A stretch of 64,000 nt of DNA from Hevea brasiliensis (lineage: Eukaryota; Streptophyta; Magnoliopsida; Malpighiales; Euphorbiaceae). The DNA is taken from positions 38,782,853 through 38,846,852 of the forward strand of contig NC_079510.1 in NCBI RefSeq assembly GCF_030052815.1, in the 5' to 3' direction. The first letter of the stretch is position 1. Each line of letters begins with the position of its first letter. Of the stretch, positions 11,272-24,287 are shown one piece after another. Below the pieces are notes generated by a model. The model ran no database searches, was not told the origin of the DNA, and saw only the letters and a program-made list of their open reading frames with translations. The position numbers and the translations under genes are program-made.

Positions 11272-12480
11272 TTAGATAATAATAATTATGATTATTGTAA
11301 TATTATAATATTCTTTCATTATATGTTTATGCTGAGGAGGAGGATCAGGATACATTTTGTCCTTCCCTTTATCAATTTTCCTTTTTGGAGGATGGGATTC
11401 TTCAGAGGAAGATGGGCTCTTTGCCTCATATCTGGCAGGTGTTGGAGTAGGTTTGAACAAAGGAGACGGGTGATATGTTGGAGGTGGTTCATATGAATAG
11501 TTAAAAGGTCCAAAAGGAACCTGGGAGATCCCAAGGGCAGTGACCATCTATTTTCTGAGGATAGATGTGATGATTGTCTGGTGTGACTGCTCCAATGGGA
11601 TAATCGTCTTGCTCCTTTTCTAATGGCTGGACCATCATGGTCTGGAATACAGGCAAGGATCCTGTAGAATGCCGTGGTGGCTGGAAGGAAGTCTGTACTG
11701 TTCCATCAGGATTTCTTCTGAAAGAAGATTCTGTGATCTGGATTGGTTGAGAGGTTGAATGAAGCCTTTCATAATTGGTTAACCAATCCTTTGGAATGAG
11801 CTGTTCAAGCTCATTTCTAGGCAGTTGCCTAGGTATCTGAACAATTGTTGGAGTGGTCTCAGTGTCTGCTAGCACAAGCAGAGCATCATTTGATACAGAT
11901 GGCTGGGATAAGTCTACTGCATGATCTTGCAGCCTGTAGATAATTTGATGGTGTAACGTGGCCATCATGGAAGATGTGACTTGAGCTGCACCTGTGAGTT
12001 GGATTTGGACTTTTAAAGCAGTGCTGAGATGTGGATCTCTAAGAGAAAGATTGTAGTTAGGAAAAAACGTCAATACCACACTTCCTGCATGCAAAGTGGT
12101 AAGACATGTCCCTATCACTGCATGTTCATACTGTAAAAACCTCGTATCGAGGAGTGATACTCTTGCTGTTGCCACCTGACTCCCTTACAAGCAGTCAACG
12201 CTCTCTTTGCTGAATTCCTCGGAGATGCATCCTTATACAGCAAGTGAAAGATGAACATGGTTCTGATGTTGGGCCGAGTGCTGATGGGCCTGTCCTCTAT
12301 TCCATGGGTGTCTATGATGCGTTTCAGGCTGTAGCGCTATGCTGATATGGGCTTGAACCATTCTAGAAATCTGGACAGGAGAGTCCTGTTAGTGTTGTTC
12401 ACGACATACTGATACAGGGCCATGAGCGGGAATTCCAGTCATGTGGAATAGAGTGTAATCATACACCAGAGGAGCCATAG
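11272..12480 (-). pseudogene. Endogenous pararetrovirus (Caulimoviridae-like) fragment, movement-protein region
   Basis: Minus-strand frames here resemble the 30K-superfamily movement-protein region of plant pararetrovirus polyproteins, followed by a Pro/Ser/Lys-rich linker. The central open part is 11501-12175 (224 residues). The upstream portion (12176-12480) continues in other frames with stops. The downstream linker (11272-11547) is in a different frame from the central part, with the shift near 11545. It is therefore a broken genomic relic with at least two frame disruptions. No reverse transcriptase, capsid zinc finger or protease is seen nearby. The fragment lies directly between the copia remnant and the 2.3-kb repeat at 12490. 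The family call rests on recognition of the sequence style, not on a database search. Confidence 0.55.
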
Positions 12481-12489
12481 TTCTTCTAG

Positions 12490-14782
12490 TTTTTAAATTT
12501 TATAAAGTGTAATTGTTTTTTTTATTAATATGATATATTTTTTTAAAATAACTAATTTACAAAAAATGTGTATTCCTAAATTATGAGATAAAATACATCA
12601 ATTTCATAAAGTTTAAATATGTCAAAGGCAAGCATTTTCATTGAATTATATACCTTCAACTAAACTACAGCAAACAAGTGGACTACTAACTTAACAAGTG
12701 GGTAAAGATAGACGAAATCACTTGCATTTAAGGTCACCATTATATATATATATATAAACAACTGACATTTTTTCAATTTAATAATGGACTGAATACCGTA
12801 AACTCGTTTGATATTGCTGTTAAAAATATTATTAAAAAAATTATTTTTTAAACTATACTAGTTAGATAATATTAAAATATAATTTAAAATTAAATTTAAT
12901 AAATTTTAATGATAAGAATATTAAAATAATAAAATAATTTTTTTCAAATTATTTTTTAATAATATTAAAATAATACTTTTATTAAAAAAATAATTTTGAC
13001 CATTTAAATATAATATCAAATAGGCACTATATGTTCTCACAAAGGTATTTTTAATTAAATATAAAATACATAATATATAAGAAAAATACATTATAAATAA
13101 AATAAAAAAAATTACTGCAAACATTTAACTTGAAAAGTTTAAAAAATAGACCTATTGATAGAGAGGAAAGCAAAACGTTTTTGTAAATTATAAAATTATT
13201 AAAATTTTAATTTACAATTTTATAATTAGCTTTGAAACAGTGCCGTATTTATTGTTCAATTAAATTAAAAATAATAAAAAAAAACCCTAAAAAAATAGAA
13301 GGTTGGGAGAGATAGGGTGCATGGTTAATCGTGAATGAGAGGATTTATACTCTTGTGATAAAGAGTAAATAATTTTAAAAAATATTATAAAAAAAATTAA
13401 AAAGCCAAAAGGATTAAAAGAGTTAATAAATTTTAAGAAATTTATAAAAATAGAAAAATAAAAAAAAATCTTGGCTAAATGATAAAAAAAAAATTAAAAC
13501 TTTTATAAACTTTTTAATTTTAACCAAATTTTTTAATTTTATCAATTTAATCTCAAACTTTTATATTAATTTTAATTTCAGTTATTAATTTCACCAGATT
13601 ATTTAATTAATAAAAGTAATTTAAATATTTATTTACGTTATTAATATTAACCAATCCTTTTATTTTTTATATCAATTTTAAAAATTATTCTTAAAATGAT
13701 AAATATATTATTTTTAATTAATTTTTCTATCATTTTAAAAATTATAATTATATTTATTTTGATTTTATTATTTGTATATTTATATTTTTTTCCTTAAATT
13801 TGGAAAAAAAATAATGAAAACAGTTGGATTAAAAATATAAGTAAAAGGATAGAGAAAAAATTAAAAATTAAATTAAAGATATATTATTCATTTATTATAT
13901 TTTTTTATTAATATGAAATTTATTAAAAAATTATCAAATAAATTAATAAAATTAAAAAGAGCAGCTAAAGTTGACAAGGGATACAAAAATTGAATTAACT
14001 TTTATCAATTGTGAGTTCAGTTGTTTTTAATTAAATTTATTGTTCAAATTGAAAACAATGAAAATGTTTATGATTAAATTAATAAATTAAAATTTTTTAT
14101 TAAAATTACTAATTTATATAAAGATTTTAACTTTTTTTTATTTAATAAAAAATATTTTATAAATTCTGTAATAAAATTATACTTTGTAATGAGCATTGCT
14201 CAATAATTTGTCAGGTTGGGTCAAATTTTACATCTTTTAAGTCTTTTATATAACATTTGTCAATAAATTGAGTTAATTAAGAGTTAATTGCTCGGAAATA
14301 AAATGAATATTTTACTCGAGATTTGTCACCAATAGTAAAATAAGAATTGATATAAAATAAATTATTTATTTTTGCAAGAATTATATATATAAAAAAGTAT
14401 TATATTGAGTATGTTTAAAATAATAAAAAGCATATTATATTAGACTAATTATTTACAATTTTCATTAAATATATAATGTTTAATTTATTTAAATAACATA
14501 TTCAAAATAAATGTAAATGCTGATACAATTTACATTGATATATATTTTTTCAAAACAAAAATTATTAATTTTAAAATAATCCCTCCTAATTTAATTTTTT
14601 TTTAATTTGTAAACTTAATTTATAAATAAAAAATATTATAAATAAATAGATAATTTTTTATTTAGATTAGCCACCCCTTAGAAAGTATCGTTAAAAGATA
14701 TTTTGACGTTCAAAAAGCAAGAAACTTCCGCCTGCCTTAGACCTGGACTTAATTGATTAAAAGAATAGTAAACAAAAGATAA
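12490..14782 (+). repeat. 2.3-kb repeat, copy B1 (near-identical to 33720-36025)
   Basis: Starting at AAATTTTATAAAGTGTAATTG, this block runs collinearly with 33720-36025 with only scattered substitutions and short indels. Examples are a TA array of about 20 bp here against about 34 bp there, and AATAAAATAAAAAAAA here against AAAAAAAAAA there. It is AT-rich and non-coding. At 14782 the match stops exactly where the next retroelement begins (TGTCGCAAGGGG), while the twin continues CTCTTGTCCTCTAATGCC. That locates the insertion point. Confidence 0.9.
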
Positions 14783-14850
14783 GTGTCGCAAGGGGTTTTG
14801 CGGTCGCCTGGACGAACACTCACCGAAGTGGAAAGAGTGAGGAGTCGCCA
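14783..14850 (+). mobile_element. Left end of a Tat/Ogre-like LTR, split by the Athila insertion
   Basis: This begins TGTCGCAAGGGG and contains GGTCGCC and GAGTCGCCA, the style of Tat/Ogre-lineage LTR starts. The sequence resumes at 25920 (CTTTAATTTT) after the Athila element and its CGCCA duplication. Confidence 0.65.
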
Positions 14851-16472
14851 TGATGCTGTGTGTCCGCAAGTGCACGGGTCACATTAGTATAGTTTTAAAA
14901 AAATGATATCGATCCCACAGGGAATTGTGCTTAAATTGGAAATAAAAGTATAAGCAAATTAGAATTAAAAGATATTAAAAATAAAATCTAAAAATTAAAA
15001 TTAAGACAAAAATTAAAGATGTAAAATGAAATTTGGAATTAAAATTGGTATTTGAGGAATTAAAACTAGATCAATCAATTAACTAAAATTAATTAAACTA
15101 GATTACCCAAAAATTAATTTGAAATATCTATTTATGAAATTGAGAGGAATTAAATCTAAAAAAAATAAAAATAAAGTGATTATAGAAATTGGATTTAAAT
15201 TGGATTTAAATTTAAATTGCTATTTATGAGGTTTGGAGGATTTATATCTAATTTCAATGAAAAAATAAATTGATTCTAGAGATTGGATTTTCAATATTGT
15301 TTGCATGTGATTTTTCCCTAATTTAGCCAAACACATGAGAATTGCAATTTTGAGGGAAATCAATTCTTAAATTTTTGAAACCTTTTTCAAGCATCTCAAA
15401 ATTGGTTTTCATTAAATCAAACCCTGTTTTCACGGTATTTCAAATCTAACAAAAACCCAATTAATGCTCTAATTGATTTTTGGAAAGTTCCCCTTAATCT
15501 TCTTAGCTTATTTCTAACACCAAGAAAATAAAGTTTATTGCAAGATTATCTATCCCCAATATTCACTTTTCAGTCCATCTATTAAGGATTAAAACTTAAC
15601 TTAATGAGGGCCCATTCATCAAGCAAGGAAATAAGCACACAAGCAATAAATCAAAATATAACAATCTTCATTTAAATGGCTAAATCAGTTCAAAACCACA
15701 AAACAAATCAATATTTACAAACCCATCTCTAGAATCTCAATAAACTACTCACAAATCATTGTTTAAAGACAAACCCAAATGAAGAAATGAAGAAATAATG
15801 GAAATGTAAACTAAAGGGTAGAAAAACCCAGCAAATTTGCAGATTCTGCTGCACAAAAGTGCGTGAAACGTGATCTGCAAATGGAAAAAGATGCAGAAGA
15901 TGCTCCTCCCTTTCCCTCTTTCTATCTTTCTAAAAATGCCTCCCTTGCTCTCTATGGAAAGAAAGTGATAAAGGGCACTTTATATAGGCGAGGGGACTGT
16001 TCTAGAATGGGTCAAATGGGGAAGGATCCAGAGAAAGTGAGGTAAAAGGGTGAGTAACGGAAATGCCACGTCAAAAATTTTCCGATAAAAGCGACAAAAG
16101 CCGAGTCAGTTGTGTCGCGGGTTGTGTCGCTCTCGGCGTGAATATCTGACGATTGACACAACCTGCGACATGAGCTAATTCGGTTGTACTGCAGGTTGTG
16201 TCGCTCTCGGCCATTTTTTTTTTTTTTTTTTTCTCAACTTCAAAAGTTTTGCAATTCGATTTTAATCTCCTCCAAATGGCTACTCTGATCAAAATACATC
16301 AAATTTCTCTAGATTTAACCTACAAAACAAATAAATTCCAAAAATTAAACTAAGAAATGTGAAAATTGTAAAATTGACTAAATATATACTAATATCTAAA
16401 ATAATAGCTATGAATAAGGGTAAATTATGTGCAAAAATTACTCCTAAATGATGATCTAAAATGCATGCATCA
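14851..16472 (-). repeat. Athila 3' LTR
   Basis: 1622 bp, closely similar to 24288-25914 (1627 bp). Differences are a few indels and substitutions, mostly near the poly-T run. A TATA-like sequence (TATATAAAGTGCCC on the minus strand) is at about 15975-15986. A GC-rich inverted repeat is at 16111-16170. Confidence 0.93.
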
Positions 16473-18395
16473 AATTCCCCCATACTCAAACTCTTGCTTG
16501 TCCTCAAGCAAAATTTCATTAAAACTCATTTGGAAGGGAATAGAATCAGTCTTTGAAAACTCAAAAATTCACTAATCCAAACTACCAACTTACCTCTAGC
16601 CACCAACATTCCAAATTCCCACCAGCAAAAGCACAAAGAATGAAGCAAGCACTCTCAACTATTACAGAATAGCTAAGAATTAACCAATCAACCCAAGCAA
16701 CAAATACCAACCAACTACAAGAGTCAATTGTGCCAAAACAAACCTAAATGAAATAAATAGCCAATGTGTCTCAAATAGATGGTGAGTAATGTATGGAAGA
16801 TTATATTGCCAAACCCATATGCAAGCATAAAAGATCTAACTCTACTAATGTAACAAGCATTTTTCAAAGAATCATTAGGTCTTTTTAAGGGTTGTAATGG
16901 GGTCAAATAGGGTAAGATTGTGGTTAACAAAGAAAGGGAATAAGGTAAACAAAATATGAGAATAATATTAACCATGAAACTCAAAGTGCATCCATTTTTT
17001 TTTTTTTTTTATCAAGAGGAAAGAAATTCGCAATGAATCTTAAGTGCTAACACAATAAAGGGACTATTTTTATAATATATTTTTTATTTTGTATGTGTCC
17101 CTATTTCACGTCACACCCAAAATTACCTTTGGGATATTTTTGTGACTATATTTTTTTTTTATCAACTTTTCACAATTACTCTAGCACTTTTCAAGATGTT
17201 TCAATCCTCCAAGTTTTTTTTTTTTTTTTTTATGCACTTAATTGCTAAAATATTATTCTCATAAATAGGTGGTAGTGTTTAGGTTTAACGGCTAGGTAAA
17301 TGATTTGGGTTCCAAAGAAATTAGGGATTTAAGGTTCAAGGGGGTTTGCAAGGGTTAAAATGAAATTAAGGTAGGTTAAGGCTAAATGTGAGGTTTAAAA
17401 TATGAAGAAATGCCTAAATGATATTCTTATCAAATGCAAGTTAAAAATTTCGCTTTGAAAGATCTAAGATGCTTGTTCTAGGAATGGTGAGACGACAATG
17501 ACCATTTTCTTTCTTAAAGGCTTATCCAGACACTCAAAACTCAAAATAACTAATCAGAATCTGCATACCTAGATGAATGTATTAATTTTCAGCTATTAAG
17601 TAAGAGAAAGAATAATGCTTAAGACTTTGTACCCAGCTGGAACTTTCATTCCACTAACCATCTAAAGGCAAGTTGGTTTGCTTGAATAAGTGGCTTATGG
17701 AATTCAAAGACTGGTTTAAAAATTCAAAAATTTTAAATGAGTGAATGATATGCATGAGTGTAAATGTATAGTCAACCTATATGCAACTAAGTATGCATAA
17801 CTAAGTATATGAAGCTATATGCAGTGTATATACGTGAATATGTACAAGTATGAAGTAATGAGTGTGTCACTAAATGAAAAAGGAAAAAGTAATTTTTGCA
17901 AAAAATTTACCCTCTCCCCCATACTTAGAATGAACATTGTCCTCAATGTTAAAAATGTGCAGAAAATGGGTAGCTGATATGTGCATAAAGAATTATTACC
18001 ATGTTGCATAAGCGAGAGCACAACTTGTGTTGACAGTGACACAAGCTGAGATGAGAATTGTTACCTCATTGAAGTGCAGCCAATTTAATTAGATAAAATT
18101 TGGACAGCTGCTGCACTCATTGCAAAAGAAACAGTACGATGGAATCCATTAAATCAATTAAACTCAAAAAGTTGAAATAGGAAGTTAAGCTCAAAAATGT
18201 AACCATCAAGTGTAAATCCGAAATAGCAAATCAAAGCAAGTGAGCGATGTACTAAAGATATAAAAATTGTATTTTATGAGGAACTAAAAAGAAACTGAAT
18301 AAGTAAACGGTTCAAGTAAAAGAAAAACAACACAAGCAGAATATTAACTAAACAAGTTAAAAACACTAATGAATTAAGCAACTAAAATAAAGACA

Positions 18396-18437
<42 letters not shown>

Positions 18438-18741
18438 CTCATTTGCTTGCAATGCATTATATCCCATCTGCACAAGGAAATTAGAACAATGTTAAACTCT
18501 GAATAAGGAGTATAGAAAAACTTAAAACAAATATATGAAAGAAATAAAGGATAAATGAAAATTTTGGGAGTTATGCACAAAAATGCTAAGTTTAGGTCTT
18601 TAGCTTGACCATACTTACTCAAAATTTCATGGAGAATGAGAAAGATAGCAAGTTGCTATCTTCTCAATTGGCTCACCAACTGAATAGTGCCTCAACCTTT
18701 GCCCATTTACCTTGAAATTACCCGATTTTTCACCAAAAATT
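16473..18741 (-). other. Athila 3' non-coding region between integrase and 3' LTR
   Basis: In Athila elements this interval can carry an env-like frame. Here only short fragmentary frames are seen and I cannot identify one. It contains a 34-base poly-T run at about 18401-18434 and shorter ones near 17000 and 17215. The polypurine tract is at the left end, next to the LTR. Confidence 0.7.
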
Positions 18742-19893
18742 TCAACAAAGACCATGAGGTAAAACTTTCACTATTTTTAATGGACCTGACCACCTTGATT
18801 GTAATTTTCCTTGAAAAAATTTTAACCTTGAATTGAATAAGAGAACCAAATCTCCTTCTTTAAAGTCCTTTTTCTTGATATGCTTATCATGCCATTTTTT
18901 AGTTCTTTCTTTATAGATCCTAGCATTTTCATAAGCATCAAGTCTCAATTCTTCTAATTCATCAAGTTGCAAAAGTCTTTTGTGTCCAGCAGCTTGTAAA
19001 TCAAAATTGATTGTTCTAATGGCCCAATAAGCTTTATGTTCTAACTCTACGGGCAAGTGGCATGATTTCCCAAAAACTAACCTATAAGGTGTAGTTCCTA
19101 TGGGGGTTTTAAATGCTGTTCTATATGCCCAAAGAGTGTCATCTAATTTAAGGGACCAATCTTTTACGGACTTATTGTGATTTTCTCCAAGATTTGCTTG
19201 ATTTCTCTATTTGTGATTTCTACTTGGCCATTTGTTTGAGGATGATATGGTGTGGCAATTCTATGCTTTACCCCATATTTTCTCATCAATTTTTCAAATT
19301 GGTGGTTACAAAAATGGCTACCACCATCACTGATTATGGCACGTGGGGCAACAAACACAGTCAAAACAAATTTTTTCAGAAATTTCACCACAACTTTTGC
19401 ATCATTGGTAGGTGTAGCAATAGCTTCTACCCATTTAGATACATAGTCCACCCCTACCAAGATATATTTATTCCCATAAGAAGATGGAAATGGCCCCATG
19501 AAATCAATTCCCCATACATCAAACAATTCAACTTCTAATATGGACTGTTGGGGCATCTCATCTCTTTTGGAAATGTTGCCTACCCTTTGGCACCTATCAC
19601 ACTTGCTTACAAAGTCTCTCACATGTTTAATCATATTAGGCCAATAGAAACCTGATGTCAAGACTTTTCAACGATTTTGAGAAACTAAAATGATCACCAT
19701 ATTCAGAAGAATGACAATGGTAAATAACATCATGCATTTCTTCCTCTGGTATACATCTTCTAATTATTCCATCATTGCATCTTCTAAACAAAAGAGGTTC
19801 TTCCCAAGAATAAAATTTAACATCATGCAAGAATCTTTTCTTTTCTTTGCCAAGATAAATCAGTGGCAAGACACCACAAGACAAGAAATTCAC
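18742..19893 (-). pseudogene. Athila integrase (frameshifted)
   Basis: Three minus-strand frames together cover an integrase. The zinc-binding N-terminus has His-His from 19636-19893 and CDRCQ from 19164-19661. The catalytic core at 19164-19661 shows GIDFMGPF (first Asp), SDGGSHF (second Asp) and [12 protein letters not shown] (Glu). A C-terminal domain with a [22 protein letters not shown] motif lies at 18742-19056. Frame changes near 19650 and 19165-19060 separate these pieces, so the protein is broken although the DDE residues remain. Confidence 0.9.
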
Positions 19894-19897
19894 AATA

Positions 19898-21641
19898 TCA
19901 AGAAACCATGGAAGTGCAATTCAACACATACAATTGCTCATTCATGAAAAACTCATCAATTGGCACAATTTCATCATCTTTATTTTCAGTTTTCATCCTA
20001 GAAAGGTGATCAGCCACCACATTCTCAACACCCTTTTTATCTCTTATTTCCAAATCAAATTCTTGAAGTAACAATATCCATCTAATCAACCTAGATTTAG
20101 CTTCTTTCTTGCTCATTAAATACTTTATTCTTTGCATGATCAGTGAAAACAATTACCTTTGAGTTGACCAAATAAGAGCGGAATTTATTAAGTGCAAATA
20201 CTACCGCAAGGAACTCCTTTTCAGTTGTAGCGTAATTGACTTGGGCTTCATCAAGGGTTCGGCTTGCATAGTAAATGGCATAAGGTTTTCTATCTTTTAT
20301 TTGGCCAAGGGCGGCTCAACAAGAAACTCACTTGCATCACACATGATTTCGAATGGCAAAGTCCAATCTGGGGGTTGCATGATAGGAGCTGTTGTTAATG
20401 CCGTCTTTAACCTGCAAAAAGCAACCATACAATCTTGATTAAAATCAAATTTAACATCATGATTCAAAAGATTTGTTAAGGGTTTAGCAAGTTTAGAAAA
20501 ATCCTGAATAAATCGCCGGTAAAACCCGGCATGTCCAAGAAAACTTCGCACTCCTTTGTGATGGTTGGAGGTGGCATTTTTTCAATAATTTCTATTTTAG
20601 CTCTATCCACTTCAATTCCCCTTTTTGAGATTAAATGCCCTAAAACGATCCCCTCTTGGACCATAAAGTGGCATTTCTCCCAATTCAACACTAGATCATT
20701 ATCAGCACATCTCTGCAAAATCTTAGACAAATTAGTCAAGCATGAATCAAAATTAGTGCCATATACTGAAAAATCATCCATGAAGACCTCCATAATTTCT
20801 TCAATAAAATCAGAAAAAATGGCCATCATGCATCTTTGAAATGTGCCAGGCGCATTACACAATCCGAATGGCATCCTTCGAGAGGCAAAGGTGCCATAGG
20901 GACAGCTAAAGGTAGATATTTCTCGCTCATCAGGAGGGATTGGAATTTGAAAGAAACCAGAAAATCCATCTAAGTAACAAAAGAAAGAAAGCTTGGCTAA
21001 TCTCTCTAACATTTGATCCATAAAAGGAAGGGAAAATGGTCTTTTCTTGTGGCATTGTTCAACTTCCTATAGTCTATGCACATTCTCCAACTGTACTTGA
21101 TTCTAGTGGGTATCAATTCATTATTCTCATTTTTAACAACTGTCACCCCACCTTTTTGGGTACAACATGCACAGGACTAACCCACTCCTTTATCGAAATG
21201 GGGTAAATAATTCCAGCACTAGTAATTTTAGGATTTCCTTTTCACAACATCCTTCATTGTAGGATTCAATCTTCTTTGGTGTTCAATGGAAGGTTTACTA
21301 TTTGGCTCAAGAAAAATCCTATGCATACAAACTGTTGGACTAATTCCCTTTATATCATCAATTGCATAACCCAAAACTCTTCTATATTCTCTCAAAACTC
21401 TCAACAATTTGTCAATCTCAATATTAGTCAAACATGCATTAATTATAACAGGATATGTTTCATTGGGTCCAAGAAAAGCATACCTGAGGTTGGAAGGAAG
21501 AGGTTTAAGATCTACCTTTGGGGCATCCTCTACCTTTAATGATGGTGGTTTGATCTCCAAATTTTGCACTCCTTCAAGTTGAAAAATTGTGGCTTCAGGA
21601 TGTGGTGGAGAGCTTTCCAAGTATTGCGCAAAAATAGCCAT
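19898..21641 (-). pseudogene. Athila reverse transcriptase-RNase H (frameshifted)
   Basis: Starting near 21641, the frames cover the pre-RT conserved region (21228-21641) and the reverse transcriptase (20476-21021), with RRMPFGLCNAPGTFQRCMM and the catalytic FMDDFSVYG box. The RT/RNase H connection (20297-20551) follows, ending at CDAS, then the distal RNase H part (19898-20152). Shifts or stops near 21200, 20500, 20300 and 20160 break the chain. The YxDD-equivalent aspartates are intact. Confidence 0.9.
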
Positions 21642-21676
21642 GTTGTGATTATCATCATCAATGCTCCCACCATGGA

Positions 21677-24163
21677 CTAAGCAATTTTCAAGTGGGTCTT
21701 GTGGATAGCTTTTTCCAAATGCTCTTGAACAATCTCTTCAATAATGTCTACCCATAAACAAGACTCAACTTCTTCATGTTTCCTTTTCATGGCTGGATTG
21801 ATGTTGAATATCATTTGATCATCTCCCACTCTAAGTGTCAATTGCTCACCCTTTACATCAATTAATGCACCAGCTGTTGCCAAGAAGGGTCTTCCCAATA
21901 AGATAGGAACTTTTGTGTCTTCTTCCATATCTAAAATGACAAAATCCACCGGAATGTAGAATTTCCCAACCTTGATAGGCACATTTTCAAGAATGCCTTC
22001 CGGATACTTAATTGAACGGTCAGCCAATGAAAGATACATGTTTGTGGGCTTCAACTCTCCCATATTCAACTTCTCATATATTGAAAGAGGCATTAGGCTG
22101 ACGCTAGCTCCAAGGTCACATAAAGCATTTGCCACACAATTATCACCAATATGACAAGGGATGGAAAACACACCCGGATCTTTGAGTTTGGGAGGTAACT
22201 TTTTCTGAATTATAGCACTGCATTGCTCTCCCAAATTGATGGTGTCATAATCTTCTAGTCTTCTCTTGTTGGAAAGAATCTCCTTCAAAAACTTGGCATA
22301 ACTTGGCATTTGGGATAGTGCCTCAGTGAATGGCACATTGATATACAACTTCTTTAGCACTTCAAGGAATTTGCCAAATTGTTTGTCTAGCTTGTGCTTA
22401 ATGAATCTTTGAGGGTAGGGAAGGGTGGGCTTGTAAGGTTCAGGTGGGATGTATGGTTTCTCTCCTTCATCTTGCTCACTTTTGCTTTCTTCTTCTTTTT
22501 CATTTTTCTTGCTCTCAACTGAATTTTCTTCTTTTGTGCTCTCTTTATCTTCTCTCTTGTTTTCACTCTCTTGACCAACTTTTTTACCACTTCTCAAGGT
22601 TACAAACTTACATTGTTCATGAGGGTTTTGTGGTTGGCTAGGTAGTTTCCCATAGGAATTGCTTCCTGATGAGCTTGCTTGTTGCGCCAATTGAGTCTCC
22701 AACATGCGGTTGTGGACTTGTAATTGATCCATGGTTTGTCTCATGTGTTGCATTTCTTCCTCCAATTTGCTATTCATCTTGCTTTGTTCAGCAAAAAATT
22801 TCTCCATCATGTTCTCCAAGGATGGCTTCGGTTCATGAGGTGGAAGGGATTGTTGTGCTCTTGCTTGATATCCAGGTGGTGGCTGCCTTGTGGGCTGAAA
22901 TTGAGGCTGAAATTGAGGCCTATTTTGCTGCATAAACTGCTGGTTATGAGCATAATTTGAGCTTTGGCCTTGTTGAGCAAAAGTTGCTTGTGGTCTCCAT
23001 GTTGAGTTGTTCACATTAGAATAAGCATTTCCCATAGGTTTCTGTTGATAACCTCCTGCATAAGCAGCTTGTTCTTGCAAATAATCATCACCATAAGAAG
23101 AGTAATCAACTCCACAACTTTGAGTTCCATCTGTGAAGGCAACTTGTTGCATAGTTGTAGGAGTAGAGTTTGTTGCCTTTGTGCAAAAATCACTAAGAAG
23201 CTGAGTCAACTGATCAAATCTTGCATTCATGTAGCTAACTGAGTCTAGTTCATAGATCCCAGCTTTCTTTGGCTCAAGTGCTCTAGGATTTCCCCATAAA
23301 TGGGTATTATGAGCAATCTTCTCTAATAGATCATAGCATTCTTCACTTGTCATTCTCATGAAATCTCCTCCTGCTTGTGAATCAATTGTGTTTCTTATGG
23401 CTGGAGTAACTCTGGTGTAGAAATTCTGAACAATCATCCATTTCGGTATTTCATGATGAGGACATTGCCTTTCAAGCTCCTTAAATCTCATCCAAGATTC
23501 ATACAAAGTTTCATCATCCCTTGGTTTAAAAGCTACCATCAAATTCCTCAAATGAGTAGTTTTCCTAGGTGGGAAAAATTGAGATAGAAAAGCTTAAGAT
23601 AGCTGCTCCCAAGTAGCTATAATAGCTTGTGGAAGTGAATCATACCACTCCAATGCTGAATCCCGAAGAGAGAATGGAAATAAGGTGAGCCGAATAACTT
23701 CATCAGAAACTCCAGGTTGTCTTTGTGTACCACATATCATCAAAAATTTCTTCAAATGAGAATGAGGATTTTCAAGTGGGCTACCTCCAAATTGTGAATT
23801 CTGAACCATTTGAATAAGACCAGTTTTTAATTCAAATTGATTAGCTCCAATAATAGGTCTGTTATCTCTCACATCAGTACATCTAGGAAAAGCATAGTCT
23901 AACATGGATCTTCTTTGAGGATCATTTTGATTAATAACCACTTTTTGCCCGTTTTGCTCGTTTCCTCCATTATCTCCACCAATAGCTCTATTTTGATTCT
24001 CCATATTTTCGATTGTCTCCTCTTGCTCAAATATTTGTTGTTCTTCCTTTTCTGCTTCTTTTCTTCTCTTGAATTCCTTTTTGTTGGCTCGACAGAATTT
24101 TTCAATTTCTGGGTTGAACAACAATTCAGTGTCACTTGTGCTTTTCGATCGTCTCATAAACAA
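21677..24163 (-). pseudogene. Athila gag-protease, interrupted by one in-frame TAA
   Basis: The first part, 23594-24163 (189 residues), starts with a basic MFMRRSKS N-terminus. It ends at a TAA at 23594-23596 within a conserved gag motif (...QLS*AFLSQFFPPRK). The same frame then stays open to 21677, giving the capsid-like helical region, a Gln/Asn/Pro-rich stretch (residues matching the fragment at 638-1144), a Lys/Glu-rich linker and the protease with DLGASVSLMPLS and LLGRPFLATAGA. The single nonsense change is the only break in about 2.5 kb, so it decayed less than pol. It would encode the particle protein and aspartic protease if intact. Confidence 0.92.
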
Positions 24164-24262
24164 GAAAAGTACCTGAAAAACACAAGGAACAATAGTGAAA
24201 ATAAAAGAAAATAAAAATTCTAATTAGCTTAAAACAATTAAAATCCAACTTAAAACAAACAA

Positions 24263-24283
24263 TTCCCCGGCAACGGCGCCAAA
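24263..24283 (-). other. Athila primer-binding site
   Basis: On the minus strand TTTTGGCGCCGTTGCCGGGG lies a few bases inside the 5' LTR. This matches the PBS style of Athila elements. Confidence 0.85.
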
Positions 24284-24287
24284 AACT

